Source: Pseudoxanthomonas suwonensis (GTDB taxonomy: Bacteria; Pseudomonadota; Gammaproteobacteria; Xanthomonadales; Xanthomonadaceae). From it: 64,000 bases of DNA. The position numbers and the translations under genes are program-made. The stretch covers positions 1 to 64,000 of the forward strand of contig QFNC01000002.1 of the NCBI GenBank assembly GCA_003240695.1. The letters are read 5' to 3'. A model generated the notes under the pieces. That model worked only from the letters and a program-made list of their open reading frames with translations. It made no database searches and had not been told where the DNA came from. Every line of letters begins with the position of its first letter. Position 1 is the first letter of the stretch. Of this stretch, positions 43,174 to 51,829 are shown piece by piece.

Positions 43174-44124
43174 TCAGAACAGCCGCTGGCTGGACTGTGC
43201 CGATGCCGGATCGCGCTGCGCCGCCAGCTGCCGGATGCGCGCGTTGTGCTGCACCAGATCTGCGCGTTCGGCCACGAACACGCCCATCTGCCCCACCTTG
43301 AATTCCACCCAGTTCAACGGCAGCTCCGGCAGCAGTTGCACCAGCGCGTCTTCGGCCTCGCCGACTTCGCAGATCAACAACCCCTCGTCGGTGAGGTGCA
43401 GCGGCGCATCGCGCAGGATGCGCAGCACCAGATCCAGCCCGTCCTGCCCGGCACGCAGGCCCAGTTGCGGTTCGTAACCGTATTCGCGCGGCAAGGCGTC
43501 GGTCTGCGCGTCGGTCACGTACGGCGGGTTGCTCACGATCAGGTCGTAGTGTTCGCCCTGCAGCGCGGAGAACAGGTCGGACTTCAGCAGCCGCAGGTTG
43601 TGCACGTGCAGGCGATGCTCGTTCTCGCGGGCCAGTTGCAGCGCGGCATCGCTGATGTCCACGCCGTCCACGTGCCAATCGGGGTGGTGATGCGCCATCG
43701 CGATGGCGATGCAGCCCGATCCGGTGCACAGGTCCAGCGCGCGCCGCACCTCGCGGCCGCCCAGCCACGGCTCGAAACCGGACAGGATCAATTCGGCGAT
43801 CGGCGAACGCGGCACCAGCGCCCGCGCATCCGACTTGAACGACACCCCGGCGAACCAGGCCTCGCCGGTCAGGTAGGCGGCCGGCACGCGTTCCTCGATG
43901 CGGCGCAGGAACAGTGCCAGCACGTCTTCCTTCTCCGACTCGGTCAGACGGGCGTTGCCGTAGGCCGGCGGCAGGTCGTGCGGCAGATGCAGCGCATGCA
44001 AGGTCAACTGCGTGGCCTCGTCCAGGGCATTGTCGTAGCTGTGACCGAAGGTGAGCCCGGCCGCGTTGAAGCGGCTGGCACCGTAGCGGATCAGGTCGAT
44101 GATGGTCTGCAGTTCGTTGGTCAT
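43174..44124 (-). CDS. prmB: 50S ribosomal protein L3 N(5)-glutamine methyltransferase
   Basis: SAM enzyme that methylates a glutamine of ribosomal protein L3. SAM motif DLCTGSGCIAIA is at 131-142 and the glutamine-recognition motif NPPY at 199-202. I call PrmB rather than PrmC (release-factor methylase) because of the N-terminal sequence, length (316 residues) and aroC neighbour. ATG 44124 lies 34 bases after a perfect TATAAT; an upstream in-frame ATG would lie before that box and is rejected. It is the first gene of a run that may extend to glmM. Confidence 0.92.
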   Translation of the reverse strand: MTNELQTIIDLIRYGASRFNAAGLTFGHSYDNALDEATQLTLHALHLPHDLPPAYGNARLTESEKEDVLALFLRRIEERVPAAYLTGEAWFAGVSFKSDARALVPRSPIAELILSGFEPWLGGREVRRALDLCTGSGCIAIAMAHHHPDWHVDGVDISDAALQLARENEHRLHVHNLRLLKSDLFSALQGEHYDLIVSNPPYVTDAQTDALPREYGYEPQLGLRAGQDGLDLVLRILRDAPLHLTDEGLLICEVGEAEDALVQLLPELPLNWVEFKVGQMGVFVAERADLVQHNARIRQLAAQRDPASAQSSQRLF

Positions 44125-44158
44125 GACGCGATCCCGGCGCACCAGCGCGAAACGGATC

Positions 44159-44164
44159 ATTATA
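44159..44164 (-). promoter_or_regulatory. -10 box (TATAAT) for prmB-aroC-asd run
   Basis: A consensus TATAAT on the minus strand, 34 bases before the prmB start. The -35 region (17 bases further) is poor. It overlaps the divergent control region of the SCO1-like gene. Confidence 0.55.
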
Positions 44165-44177
44165 GGCGGCGTGCGGG

Positions 44178-44183
44178 TATCAT
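44178..44183 (+). promoter_or_regulatory. putative -10 box (TATCAT) for the SCO1-like gene
   Basis: GGGTATCATGG on the plus strand puts TATCAT 42 bases before the SCO1-like start. The same GGGTATCATG string is found before rlmE. Confidence 0.4.
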
Positions 44184-44225
44184 GGTCGGTTCCGGGCCAT
44201 GCCATCCGCCCGATCGCGCATCCCC

Positions 44226-44867
44226 ATGTTCAACCGCAACACGCTGATCATCCTGGCCATTGCCGTCGGCGTCGGCCTGGCCCTGGCGGCCACCCACTTC
44301 ATCGCGCCGAAACCGGCACCCGGACCGGCCATGCAGACCGTGACCCTGCTGCCCCAGCCGCGCACGATTCCCGCCTTCTCGCTGCGCCAGTCCGACGGCA
44401 CACCGCTGATTCCCGGCGAATTGCACGGTCACTGGACCCTGGTGTTCCTCGGTTTCACTTTCTGTCCGGACGTGTGCCCGACCACGCTGACCGACCTGGC
44501 CCAGGCCCAGCGGCAATGGGAAGCGCTGCCGGAATCCACCCGCCCGCGCGTGCTGTTCATCTCGGTCGATCCCGAGCGCGACACCCCCGACCGCATCGGC
44601 GAATACGCGCACGCCTTCCACCCCGACACCCTGGCCGCCACCGGCGACATCCCGGCGCTGGAAGCCTTCGCGCGGTCGCTGTCGCTGGTGTTCATGAAGG
44701 CGGCGCCGGAAACGGGCGCAGCCGCCGACCAGTACAGCATCGACCACTCCGCCGGCATCGCGGTGCTCGACCCGCAGGGCCGCATGGCCGGCGTCATCCA
44801 GCCGCCGTTCCAGCCGCAGGCGATTGCCAACGACCTGCTGCTGCTCAGTCGGAGCCAGCCGCTATGA
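44226..44867 (+). CDS. SCO1/SenC family copper chaperone
   Basis: A membrane-tethered thioredoxin-fold protein that delivers copper to the CuA site of cytochrome c oxidase. One N-terminal membrane anchor (about 5-22) precedes the periplasmic domain. The copper ligands are C80, C84 (FTFCPDVCP) and H174 (SIDHSAG). The length is 213 residues. The ATG at 44226 starts just before the anchor. Its TGA overlaps the psd start in ATGA. Oxidase genes are not in this window. Confidence 0.93.
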   Translation: MFNRNTLIILAIAVGVGLALAATHFIAPKPAPGPAMQTVTLLPQPRTIPAFSLRQSDGTPLIPGELHGHWTLVFLGFTFCPDVCPTTLTDLAQAQRQWEALPESTRPRVLFISVDPERDTPDRIGEYAHAFHPDTLAATGDIPALEAFARSLSLVFMKAAPETGAAADQYSIDHSAGIAVLDPQGRMAGVIQPPFQPQAIANDLLLLSRSQPL

Positions 44868-45715
44868 GTCCGGTCACCGCATTGACCTACGTGTTGCCGC
44901 ATCGCCTGTTGTCGGGATTGGCACGGCTGCTGGCGTATTCCACCAGCCCCGGCCTGAAGCAATGGCTGATCGACACCGTGATCCGCCGTTTCGGCGTGGA
45001 CATGGCCGAAGCCGCCGAATCCGATCCGACCGCGTATCCCAGTTTCAATGCGTTCTTTACCCGCGCGCTGAAACCCGGTGCACGCCATCCCGACCCGGAT
45101 GTCGAGGCCCTGCTGATGCCCGCCGATGGTCGGATCAGCCAATGCGGGCCGATCGACGGCGATGGCCGCATCTTCCAGGCCAAGGGTCAGGGATTCACGG
45201 CTGCCGAACTGCTGGGCGATGCCGATGCCGCGCGCGCGTTCGCCGGCGGCACCTTCGCCACCGTGTACCTGTCGCCGCGCGACTACCACCGCGTGCACAT
45301 GCCCTGGACGGGCACCCTGCGCGAGACCGTGCATGTGCCCGGACGATTGTTCAGTGTCGGTCCGGATGCGGTGCGTAGCGTGGCACGGCTGTTCGCACGC
45401 AACGAGCGCCTGGTCTGCCACTTCGATACCGACTTCGGCCCGATGGCCGTGGTGATGGTGGGTGCGCTCCTGGTGTCGGGCGTGGAAACGGTGTGGAGCG
45501 GCGAGGAAATCCCCGCATACGGCCATGCCATCACCCGCAAGGACTATCGCGGCCAGTCGATCCTGCTGCAACGGTTCGAGGAGATGGCGCGTTTCAACTA
45601 CGGTTCAACGGTGATCGTGCTGCTGCCGCCGGGCGTGGCAGTGTTGGATCCTGCACTGCAGGCGGAAACGCCGGTGAAGTTGGGTCAGCGCTTGGCCACC
45701 CGCCAGCGCCATTGA
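44864..45715 (+). CDS. psd: phosphatidylserine decarboxylase proenzyme
   Basis: Makes phosphatidylethanolamine. The proenzyme cuts itself at Gly-Ser, turning the serine into a pyruvoyl group. The expected serine is S248 in YGST (LGST in many species), and D88 and H145 fit the self-cleavage triad of E. coli Psd (D90, H147, S254). The length is 283 residues. It is coupled to the SCO1-like gene by a four-base overlap and ends 17 bases from the convergent membrane-protein gene. Confidence 0.95.
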   Translation: MSPVTALTYVLPHRLLSGLARLLAYSTSPGLKQWLIDTVIRRFGVDMAEAAESDPTAYPSFNAFFTRALKPGARHPDPDVEALLMPADGRISQCGPIDGDGRIFQAKGQGFTAAELLGDADAARAFAGGTFATVYLSPRDYHRVHMPWTGTLRETVHVPGRLFSVGPDAVRSVARLFARNERLVCHFDTDFGPMAVVMVGALLVSGVETVWSGEEIPAYGHAITRKDYRGQSILLQRFEEMARFNYGSTVIVLLPPGVAVLDPALQAETPVKLGQRLATRQRH

Positions 45716-45731
45716 TGCAACCGCATCATCA

Positions 45732-46412
45732 TCATCGCCGCACCGATCGTGGTGACGTCGCCACCGACAACGCGATGCCCGTCTGCGCGATCCAGTAGGT
45801 GGCCAGCACCAGCGCCGGCGCCGCCGCCAACGGCAGCGCGAAGCGGTCGATGGCCAGGGTGGCATCGGAGGCGACGAAAAACGCGCTGCCGACGGCCGCT
45901 GCAGATCTCGCCGGATCGCGGCGCAGCGACCACACCGCTGCCGCCTGTGCGGCCATGCCTGCCAGCACCACCACATAGGCGAGCACCGGCAAGCGCAAGG
46001 CCGCAGGCAGCGATGGCCACAGGTAGACCAATACGCAACCGGCAATCACGGCATACAGCACGAATGGCCACGGCCGTGCCATGAGGCGCTCACGGCGGGT
46101 CAAGGCCCATAGGTAGGCCAGATGGGCCAGCAGGAAGCTGCCCAGACCGAACACGAACCAGTCGCCGGGCAGCATCAGGAACACGTCGCCCAGGGTCGAC
46201 AGCAGCAGGCCGCCGATGACCGCGCGCTTGTAGGTCGGATCGAGCGATGGCAATCGCAATGCCATCGCGCTGATCAGCAGGGTGGCAGCTGGTTTGCACA
46301 CCCAATGCAGCCAGGGATGACCGAGCCCGTACGCACCGGCGATGGCCAGCGCGGCCACGCACGCCACCAGCACCGGCGCGGTCCACTGCAGTCGCCACCA
46401 CGCGGATGGCAT
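45732..46412 (-). CDS. lysoplasmalogenase family (YhhN/TMEM86) membrane protein
   Basis: A membrane protein of 226 residues with about eight helices. KPAATLLISAMAL near residues 40-52 and GLLLSTLGDVFLMLP (about 68-82) match the conserved Lys and GDxxL regions of the YhhN family, whose animal members (TMEM86) cleave lysoplasmalogen. The substrate in bacteria is less certain. I chose the ATG at 46412, four bases past the lytic transglycosylase stop; ATG at 46436 would add eight residues. It may share a transcript with that gene. Confidence 0.82.
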   Translation of the reverse strand: MPSAWWRLQWTAPVLVACVAALAIAGAYGLGHPWLHWVCKPAATLLISAMALRLPSLDPTYKRAVIGGLLLSTLGDVFLMLPGDWFVFGLGSFLLAHLAYLWALTRRERLMARPWPFVLYAVIAGCVLVYLWPSLPAALRLPVLAYVVVLAGMAAQAAAVWSLRRDPARSAAAVGSAFFVASDATLAIDRFALPLAAAPALVLATYWIAQTGIALSVATSPRSVRR

Positions 46413-46416
46413 GCGA

Positions 46417-47949
46417 TCAGCGACCGGCGCAGCCATCCAGTCGCAACACCTGTCCTGGCCGGATCGCATAGCGCGGCGGCCGGATGCCGTTGGCCTCGGC
46501 CAGTCGGGTGACGGTGCAACCGTAGCGGCGCGCCACAGCCATCAGGGTTTCGCCGGCAGCCACGCGGTGCTGCGTTGGCTTGTTCGCTGCGGGCGACTGC
46601 GGCGGATTCGCTGCAACCGATGCATCTGTCGGCGCGGCGGGTTGGCCGGTGACCCCCGTCACCTCGGTCGGACCCTGACCCGGCACGTACACGGTACGAG
46701 TGTGCGGTGCGAGCGTCTGCACCGAGGTGACATCGCCCACCCGCACGATCGCCAGCGAGGGGTCGGTATTCACCAGTTGCTGCGCCAGTTGCGAGCGTTT
46801 GCCGCCGGTGCAGTAACGGTTGTAGCGCCGCGCGATCTGGGTGGTGGCATTGAGCACCCCGCCCTGCGGCAGCCGCGAGCCGGGTTCGAAGCGCGGATTC
46901 AGGTTGCGCAGCGCGCGCAAATAGCCGTCGCTGCCGGTAGTGTTGCCCAGGCAGATGGTGAGTTCGTACAGTGTTGTCGGCTGTTCCAGCCGCAGCAGAG
47001 CCGGTCGCGAGGCCACGCGCGGGAACTGCAGGCCGTAGTCTTGCGGGTGCAGGTACAGCCAGGCAGCCGCGATCACCATCGGCACGTAGTCCTTGGTTTC
47101 GGCCGGAAACTGGTTGTAGACATCGTAGTTCCAGAAATTGCTGCCCACGTTGTTGAACACCCGCAACGCGCGCCCCTCGCCGCCGTTGTAGGCTGCCAGC
47201 GACAACTCGATGTTGCTGTTCAGCTGTCCGTAGCGTTCCATCAGGTACGACGCGGCCGCTTCGGCGGAGGCTCGCGGATCGTAGCGGGTATCGAAACCGG
47301 TGCCGTCCGGTCCCAGCCCGAAGCGCTTGCCGGTGGCCGGCATGAACTGCAGCGGCCCCACCGCGCCGGCACGCGATCCCACATGCACCTTGCCATTGGA
47401 TTCCTTGGCCAGGATGCCGAACAGCAGTGCTTCGGGCAGTCCCTGGTTGCGGAACGCCGGCGCCATCAGATGGCGCATGTACTGGTAGTTTTCGTAGCTT
47501 TGCATCAACGAAGGCCGCATGTCGGTCAGCCAGCGGCGGATCCCCGACTGTACCGCCGGGTTGAACTGCACCGCCTGCGCGAAGGCACGGTTGCGCTCGT
47601 CCAGCAGGGCATCGGCGGTGGCTTCCGGCGGGATGTCGTCCGCGGTGAAGTCGATGGGGTCATCGCCATCCACATCGGCATCGGCGGCAGCGCCCGCAGC
47701 CGGTTGCAGCATGCTGCGGTATTGCAGCAGGAAGGCGGACACGTTGCAGCCCTTGCGGGTGGCGCAGTCGGCGATCACCTTGTCGGCATCGCGCAATGCA
47801 GCCTGGGCCTGTGGGGTGCCTTCGCCGGCCTGCCGGTAGCGCTGCTGGGCATCCTGCAGGGTGCGCTGCAACTGTTCCACTGCGGCCTGATCGCGCCGCG
47901 ATTGCGCATGGGCCTGCGGCGATGTCAGCGCGGCGGTCATCATCAACAT
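46417..47949 (-). CDS. MltD-like lytic transglycosylase with C-terminal LysM
   Basis: Exported enzyme that cleaves peptidoglycan glycans, related to MltD. A coiled N-terminal region (about 15-80) is followed by an SLT domain (about 160-320) with catalytic E183 (LAKESNG) and the GPLQFMPATGKRFGL region (198-212), then a LysM domain (about 462-506). From the first ATG the signal peptide is only MLMMTAALTSPQAHA, without a basic start. The frame is open 27 codons further and reads LLLQRRLRFSAVPA before it, a better signal peptide, but no ATG, GTG or TTG is there. Confidence 0.88.
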   Translation of the reverse strand: MLMMTAALTSPQAHAQSRRDQAAVEQLQRTLQDAQQRYRQAGEGTPQAQAALRDADKVIADCATRKGCNVSAFLLQYRSMLQPAAGAAADADVDGDDPIDFTADDIPPEATADALLDERNRAFAQAVQFNPAVQSGIRRWLTDMRPSLMQSYENYQYMRHLMAPAFRNQGLPEALLFGILAKESNGKVHVGSRAGAVGPLQFMPATGKRFGLGPDGTGFDTRYDPRASAEAAASYLMERYGQLNSNIELSLAAYNGGEGRALRVFNNVGSNFWNYDVYNQFPAETKDYVPMVIAAAWLYLHPQDYGLQFPRVASRPALLRLEQPTTLYELTICLGNTTGSDGYLRALRNLNPRFEPGSRLPQGGVLNATTQIARRYNRYCTGGKRSQLAQQLVNTDPSLAIVRVGDVTSVQTLAPHTRTVYVPGQGPTEVTGVTGQPAAPTDASVAANPPQSPAANKPTQHRVAAGETLMAVARRYGCTVTRLAEANGIRPPRYAIRPGQVLRLDGCAGR

Positions 47950-48069
47950 CGCCGGAACGGCGGAAAAACGCAGGCGGCGCTGCAGCAGCAGGCCGACGAC
48001 CGCAATTGGACCCGATCGGCAGCGCTTGGTTCATCCCGCGTACACGCTGCAGCCATCGCGCCCAGCGCT

Positions 48070-48075
48070 TAGAAT
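48070..48075 (+). promoter_or_regulatory. putative -10 box (TAGAAT) for the HerA-like gene
   Basis: TAGAAT lies 27 bases before the start of the DUF853 gene, in the 153-base gap shared with the divergent lytic transglycosylase gene. The rest of that gap holds the possible upstream part of the transglycosylase signal peptide. Confidence 0.5.
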
Positions 48076-48102
48076 CCGTCGCATCCCAACCGGACTCCGC
48101 GC

Positions 48103-49611
48103 ATGCAGCCCATCCTGATCGGCAAATCCGTCACCACGCCCGCATCCGGCCAGGTGGTGCTGCAGCCGCGCTACGGCAACCGGCACGGTCTGGTGGCTGG
48201 CGCCACGGGCACCGGCAAGACAGTCACGCTGATGACCCTGGCCGAGGGCTTTTCGCGGATCGGCGTGCCGGTGTTCCTGGCCGACGTGAAGGGCGACGTG
48301 GCCGGTCTGAGCATGGCCGGCAGCAGCAGCGAGAAGCTGCAGGCGCGCGTGGCCGAGATCGGGGTGGCCGACTACCGCAACGAGGCCAATCCCGTGCTGT
48401 TCTGGGACCTGTACGGCAAGCTGGGCCATCCGGTGCGCACCACGGTCAGCGAGATGGGTCCGATGCTGTTGTCGCGCATCCTGGAACTCAACGACACCCA
48501 GGCCGGCGTGCTGGACATCGTGTTCAAGCTGGCCGACGACCGCGGTCTGCTGCTGCTGGATCTGGAAGACTTGCGCGCGCTGCTGGGCCTGGTGGCCGAC
48601 GAACGCAAGGACATCTCCACCCGGTACGGCCTGGTCAGCACGCAGTCGATCGGCGCCATCCAGCGCTCCCTGCTGCGGCTGGAGCAGGAAGGCGCGCAGG
48701 CCTTCTTCGGCGAACCGGCGCTGTCGCTGCACGACCTGATGCGTACCACGCCGGACGGTCGCGGCATGATCAGCATCCTCGCCGCCGACCAGTTGATCCT
48801 GAAGCCGAAACTGTATTCCAGCTTCCTGCTGTGGCTGCTGTCGGAACTGTTCGAGAACCTACCGGAAGTGGGCGACCTGGACAAGCCGAAACTGGTGTTC
48901 GTGTTCGACGAGGCGCACCTGCTGTTTGACGACGCGCCGGCCTCGCTGCGCCAGCGTATCGAACAGGTGGTGCGCATCATCCGCTCCAAGGGCGTGGGCG
49001 TGTATTTCTGTTCGCAGTTTCCCGACGATGTGCCCGATGACATCCTGGGCCAGCTGGGCAACCGCGTGCAGCACGCCCTTCGCGCCTTCACCCCGCGTGA
49101 CCAGAAGGCGGTGAAGACCGCCGCCGACACCTTCGTCGCCAATCCGGCGCTGGACGTGGCCCAGGCCATCGGCCAGCTCGGCGTGGGCGAGGCGCTGGTG
49201 TCCACGCTGCAGGACAAGGGCGTGCCGATGCCGGTGGAACGCACGCTGATTGCGCCACCACGCTGCCGCATGGGCGCGATCACCGAAGCCGAACGGGCGC
49301 AGGTGCGCGCCGGCAGCCCGCTGGGAGCGCTATACGATGCGCCGGTGGATCGCGAATCGGCCGCCGAAATGCTGGTGCGCAAGGCCGAAACCGCGGCCGA
49401 TGCCGCCCAGGCACCCCGGGCCTGCACCCGCGAACAGGACGACGCCGAGCAAGGCGGCTTCGGACAGACCATCAAGGACGCCATCTTCGGTACCAAGCGC
49501 CGCCAGGGCATGATCGAAACGATGGCCAAGCAGAGTGCGCGCACGGTCGGCAACCAGATCGGGCGGCAGATCCTGCGCGGCATCTTCGGCGGCTTCAGCG
49601 GACGGCGCTGA
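48103..49611 (+). CDS. HerA-like DUF853 ATPase (YjgR family)
   Basis: A 502-residue P-loop ATPase of the HerA/FtsK group, family DUF853, of which E. coli YjgR is a member; cellular role not established. Walker A GATGTGKT is at 33-40, Walker B VFVFDEAHLLFDD near 265-277, followed by the TPRDQKAVKTAA segment. The C-terminus (about 440-502) is basic and of low complexity. No nuclease partner (NurA-like or other) is next to it, so no HerA-nuclease defence module is present. Confidence 0.9.
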   Translation: MQPILIGKSVTTPASGQVVLQPRYGNRHGLVAGATGTGKTVTLMTLAEGFSRIGVPVFLADVKGDVAGLSMAGSSSEKLQARVAEIGVADYRNEANPVLFWDLYGKLGHPVRTTVSEMGPMLLSRILELNDTQAGVLDIVFKLADDRGLLLLDLEDLRALLGLVADERKDISTRYGLVSTQSIGAIQRSLLRLEQEGAQAFFGEPALSLHDLMRTTPDGRGMISILAADQLILKPKLYSSFLLWLLSELFENLPEVGDLDKPKLVFVFDEAHLLFDDAPASLRQRIEQVVRIIRSKGVGVYFCSQFPDDVPDDILGQLGNRVQHALRAFTPRDQKAVKTAADTFVANPALDVAQAIGQLGVGEALVSTLQDKGVPMPVERTLIAPPRCRMGAITEAERAQVRAGSPLGALYDAPVDRESAAEMLVRKAETAADAAQAPRACTREQDDAEQGGFGQTIKDAIFGTKRRQGMIETMAKQSARTVGNQIGRQILRGIFGGFSGRR

Positions 49612-49660
49612 GCATTGCCGCATGCACGTCACGGCCTTTTCCTTCCCGGACTGGATTCGA

Positions 49661-50176
49661 ATGATCATGAAATCGTCGCTTCTCCTTTGCAGCCTGTCGA
49701 TGCTGGCCCTGATTGCCTGCAAGCCGTCCGACCCCCCCGCGCAGCCGGACCCGGCCTCCGCAACGCCGACCGAGGTCGCACCGGCAGCCACCGTCGCGCC
49801 GCCGCCGGACACCACCATGGCCGTTGCCGGCGTGCAGCCACCATCCGCATTCGATACCAGGGCACTCACCGGCCGATTTTCCGGGGCCCTGACCTGCGAG
49901 ACCTGTCCCGGACGGCATGTCTCGCTGGAATTGCGCGCCGACGGCACGTACAGCCAGCAGGAAGCCGCGGCCGACGGCACCCTGGCCGCGCCGATCGTCA
50001 ACAGCGGCACCTGGGCGGTGGAAGACGGCGATGCCGAACAGCTGCTGCGCCTTGATCCGGAGATCAAGCAAGCGCCGGATCGCGTGTTCGCCATCGAGGC
50101 CAGCAATCTGCTGCGCCTGCGCAACGCCGATGGCACCGTGCTGGCAGGTGACGACGCCGTGCTGACCCGCCAGTAA
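49661..50176 (+). CDS. NlpE-like lipoprotein
   Basis: A lipoprotein of 171 residues with the lipobox LIAC (Cys about residue 20) and a Pro/Ala linker to about 65. LTGRFSGALTCETCPGRHVSLELRADGTYSQQ matches the N-terminal beta-barrel repeat of NlpE, including its CxxC; the E. coli protein reports surface attachment and lipoprotein stress to Cpx. The second NlpE domain is absent, so only the short form is present. Start may be ATG 49661 or 49667. It precedes greB by 10 bases. Confidence 0.82.
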   Translation: MIMKSSLLLCSLSMLALIACKPSDPPAQPDPASATPTEVAPAATVAPPPDTTMAVAGVQPPSAFDTRALTGRFSGALTCETCPGRHVSLELRADGTYSQQEAAADGTLAAPIVNSGTWAVEDGDAEQLLRLDPEIKQAPDRVFAIEASNLLRLRNADGTVLAGDDAVLTRQ

Positions 50177-50186
50177 CCGGCGCGCA

Positions 50187-50708
50187 ATGGGACGCTGGCG
50201 ACCGCCGCCGGAGCGCAGCACGGCACTGATCACCGCCCAGGGCCATGCCCGGTTGAAGGCCGAGCTGGACGGCCTGTGGCGCGTGCGCCGCCCGGAGGTG
50301 GTGAAAGCGCTGGCCGCGGCGGCGGCCGAAGGTGATCGCTCGGAGAATGCGGAATACACCTACCGCAAGAAGCAGCTGGGCGAGATCGATAGGCGCGTGC
50401 GCTACCTGTCCAAGCGGCTGGAAGCACTGCGTGTGGTCGACACGGTGCCGACCGACCCGCAGGCCGTGTTCTTCGGCGCGTTGGTGGAACTGGAGAATCT
50501 TCGCGATGGCGAGTGCACGCGCTACCGCATCGTCGGACCGGACGAAACCGACGCCAAGCGGGGCTGGATCAGCATCGATTCGCCGCTGGCCCGCGCCCTG
50601 CTGAAGAAGCGCCTGGACGACGAAGTGCGCGTGCAACTGCCGGGCGGCGAAAGCGAGCTGCTGATCGCGGACGTGCGCTATACCGAGCCGGATGCCACCG
50701 CCGGCTGA
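50187..50708 (+). CDS. greB: transcription elongation factor GreB
   Basis: Rescues backtracked RNA polymerase by stimulating transcript cleavage. The N-terminal coiled coil has the acidic tip residues (AEGDRSENAEYTYRKKQLGEIDRRVRYL, with the Asp and Glu pair of the DxxE type) and the C-terminal FKBP-like domain ends near 165. The length is 173 residues, slightly extended at the N-terminus. The sequence fits GreB better than GreA in this tip region (YRKKQL). Not linked to a partner gene. Confidence 0.93.
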   Translation: MGRWRPPPERSTALITAQGHARLKAELDGLWRVRRPEVVKALAAAAAEGDRSENAEYTYRKKQLGEIDRRVRYLSKRLEALRVVDTVPTDPQAVFFGALVELENLRDGECTRYRIVGPDETDAKRGWISIDSPLARALLKKRLDDEVRVQLPGGESELLIADVRYTEPDATAG

Positions 50709-50806
50709 CCCGCGTCCGTGACCTTTCACCCGTGACGGCCGCCTGCACGCATGGCATCGTCACCGGCATCGGCGATACTGGCACCCATCCAGCAGGAGAC
50801 AGCGGC

Positions 50807-51829
50807 ATGTTGCAGTGGTATTTCGTCAATCCCGGCAGCACCGAACGCATCGGTCCGATGGACGGCGAGCAGGCGTTCGACTTCGTCAAGGCGAACCCCG
50901 GCACGCGCTGCTGGCGCGAGGGATTGTCAGGATGGCAGCCGGCCAGGGCGATGCCGGAATTCGCCGAGGCCTTCGACGCACCGACTCCGCCGCATCTGCC
51001 ACCGCCGCCCGCAGGCAACGGGCCGCCGGGGCTGGCCGACGACATCGATTACCGCATCGTCGGCAACGACATGCCGTTCGTGGAAGTGGAGCTGGACCCG
51101 GGCGAAAGCGCCGTGGCCGAAGCCGGCGCGCTGATGTACAAGGATGCCGCCATCCAGATGGATACCATCTTCGGCGACGGCAGCGGCAAGGCCACCGGCG
51201 TGATGGACAAGCTGTTCGCCGCGGGCAAGCGCGTGGTCACCGGCGAAAGCATGTTCACCACCGTGTTCACCCACACCGGCAGCGGCAAGGCCAAGGTGGC
51301 ATTCGCGGCGCCCTTCCCCGGCACGGTGTTGCCGCTGCGGCTGTCAGAACACGGCGGGCGCATCATCTGCCAGAAGGACAGCTTCCTGGCCGGCGCACGC
51401 GGCGTGTCGCTGGGCATCTGGTTCCAGAAGCGCATCCTCACCGGCCTGTTCGGCGGCGAGGGCTTCATCATGCAGAAAGTGGAAGGCGACGGCTGGGTGT
51501 TCGTGCACGCCGGAGGCACCCTGGTGGAACGCGACCTGGCCGCGGGCGAACGCATCGACGTGGACACTGGCTGCGTGATGGCCTTCCACAGCAGCGTGCA
51601 GATGGACGTGCGCGCCGCCGGCGGGATCAAGACCATGCTGTTCGGCGGCGAGGGCATGTTCCTGGCCACGCTGACCGGTCCGGGCAAGGTGTGGCTGCAG
51701 TCGCTGCCGTTTTCGCGCATGGCCGGACGCATGCTGGCCGCGGCGCCACAGGGTGGCGGGGCCAATCGCGGCGAAGGATCCGTGCTGGGCGGCCTGGGGC
51801 GTTTCCTGGATGGCGACAACGGCTTCTGA
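50807..51829 (+). CDS. GYF_2 plus TIGR00266/AIM24 family protein
   Basis: A 340-residue two-domain protein. Residues 1-55 form a GYF_2-like domain (WYFVNPGSTERIGPMDGEQAFDFV and WREGLSGWQPA), and about 80-310 form a TIGR00266/AIM24 beta-roll domain with repeating GGEGF or GGEGM turns. The function is unknown; AIM24 in yeast is linked to mitochondrial inner-membrane integrity. No signal peptide is visible. A strong AGGAG site lies before the ATG at 50807. It overlaps the next gene by 20 bases. Confidence 0.86.
   Translation: MLQWYFVNPGSTERIGPMDGEQAFDFVKANPGTRCWREGLSGWQPARAMPEFAEAFDAPTPPHLPPPPAGNGPPGLADDIDYRIVGNDMPFVEVELDPGESAVAEAGALMYKDAAIQMDTIFGDGSGKATGVMDKLFAAGKRVVTGESMFTTVFTHTGSGKAKVAFAAPFPGTVLPLRLSEHGGRIICQKDSFLAGARGVSLGIWFQKRILTGLFGGEGFIMQKVEGDGWVFVHAGGTLVERDLAAGERIDVDTGCVMAFHSSVQMDVRAAGGIKTMLFGGEGMFLATLTGPGKVWLQSLPFSRMAGRMLAAAPQGGGANRGEGSVLGGLGRFLDGDNGF

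Noticed and set aside
48103..49611. HerA-nuclease anti-phage module
   Set aside because: No nuclease, SIR2, or other known partner gene lies in either direction; neighbours are an NlpE-like lipoprotein and greB.
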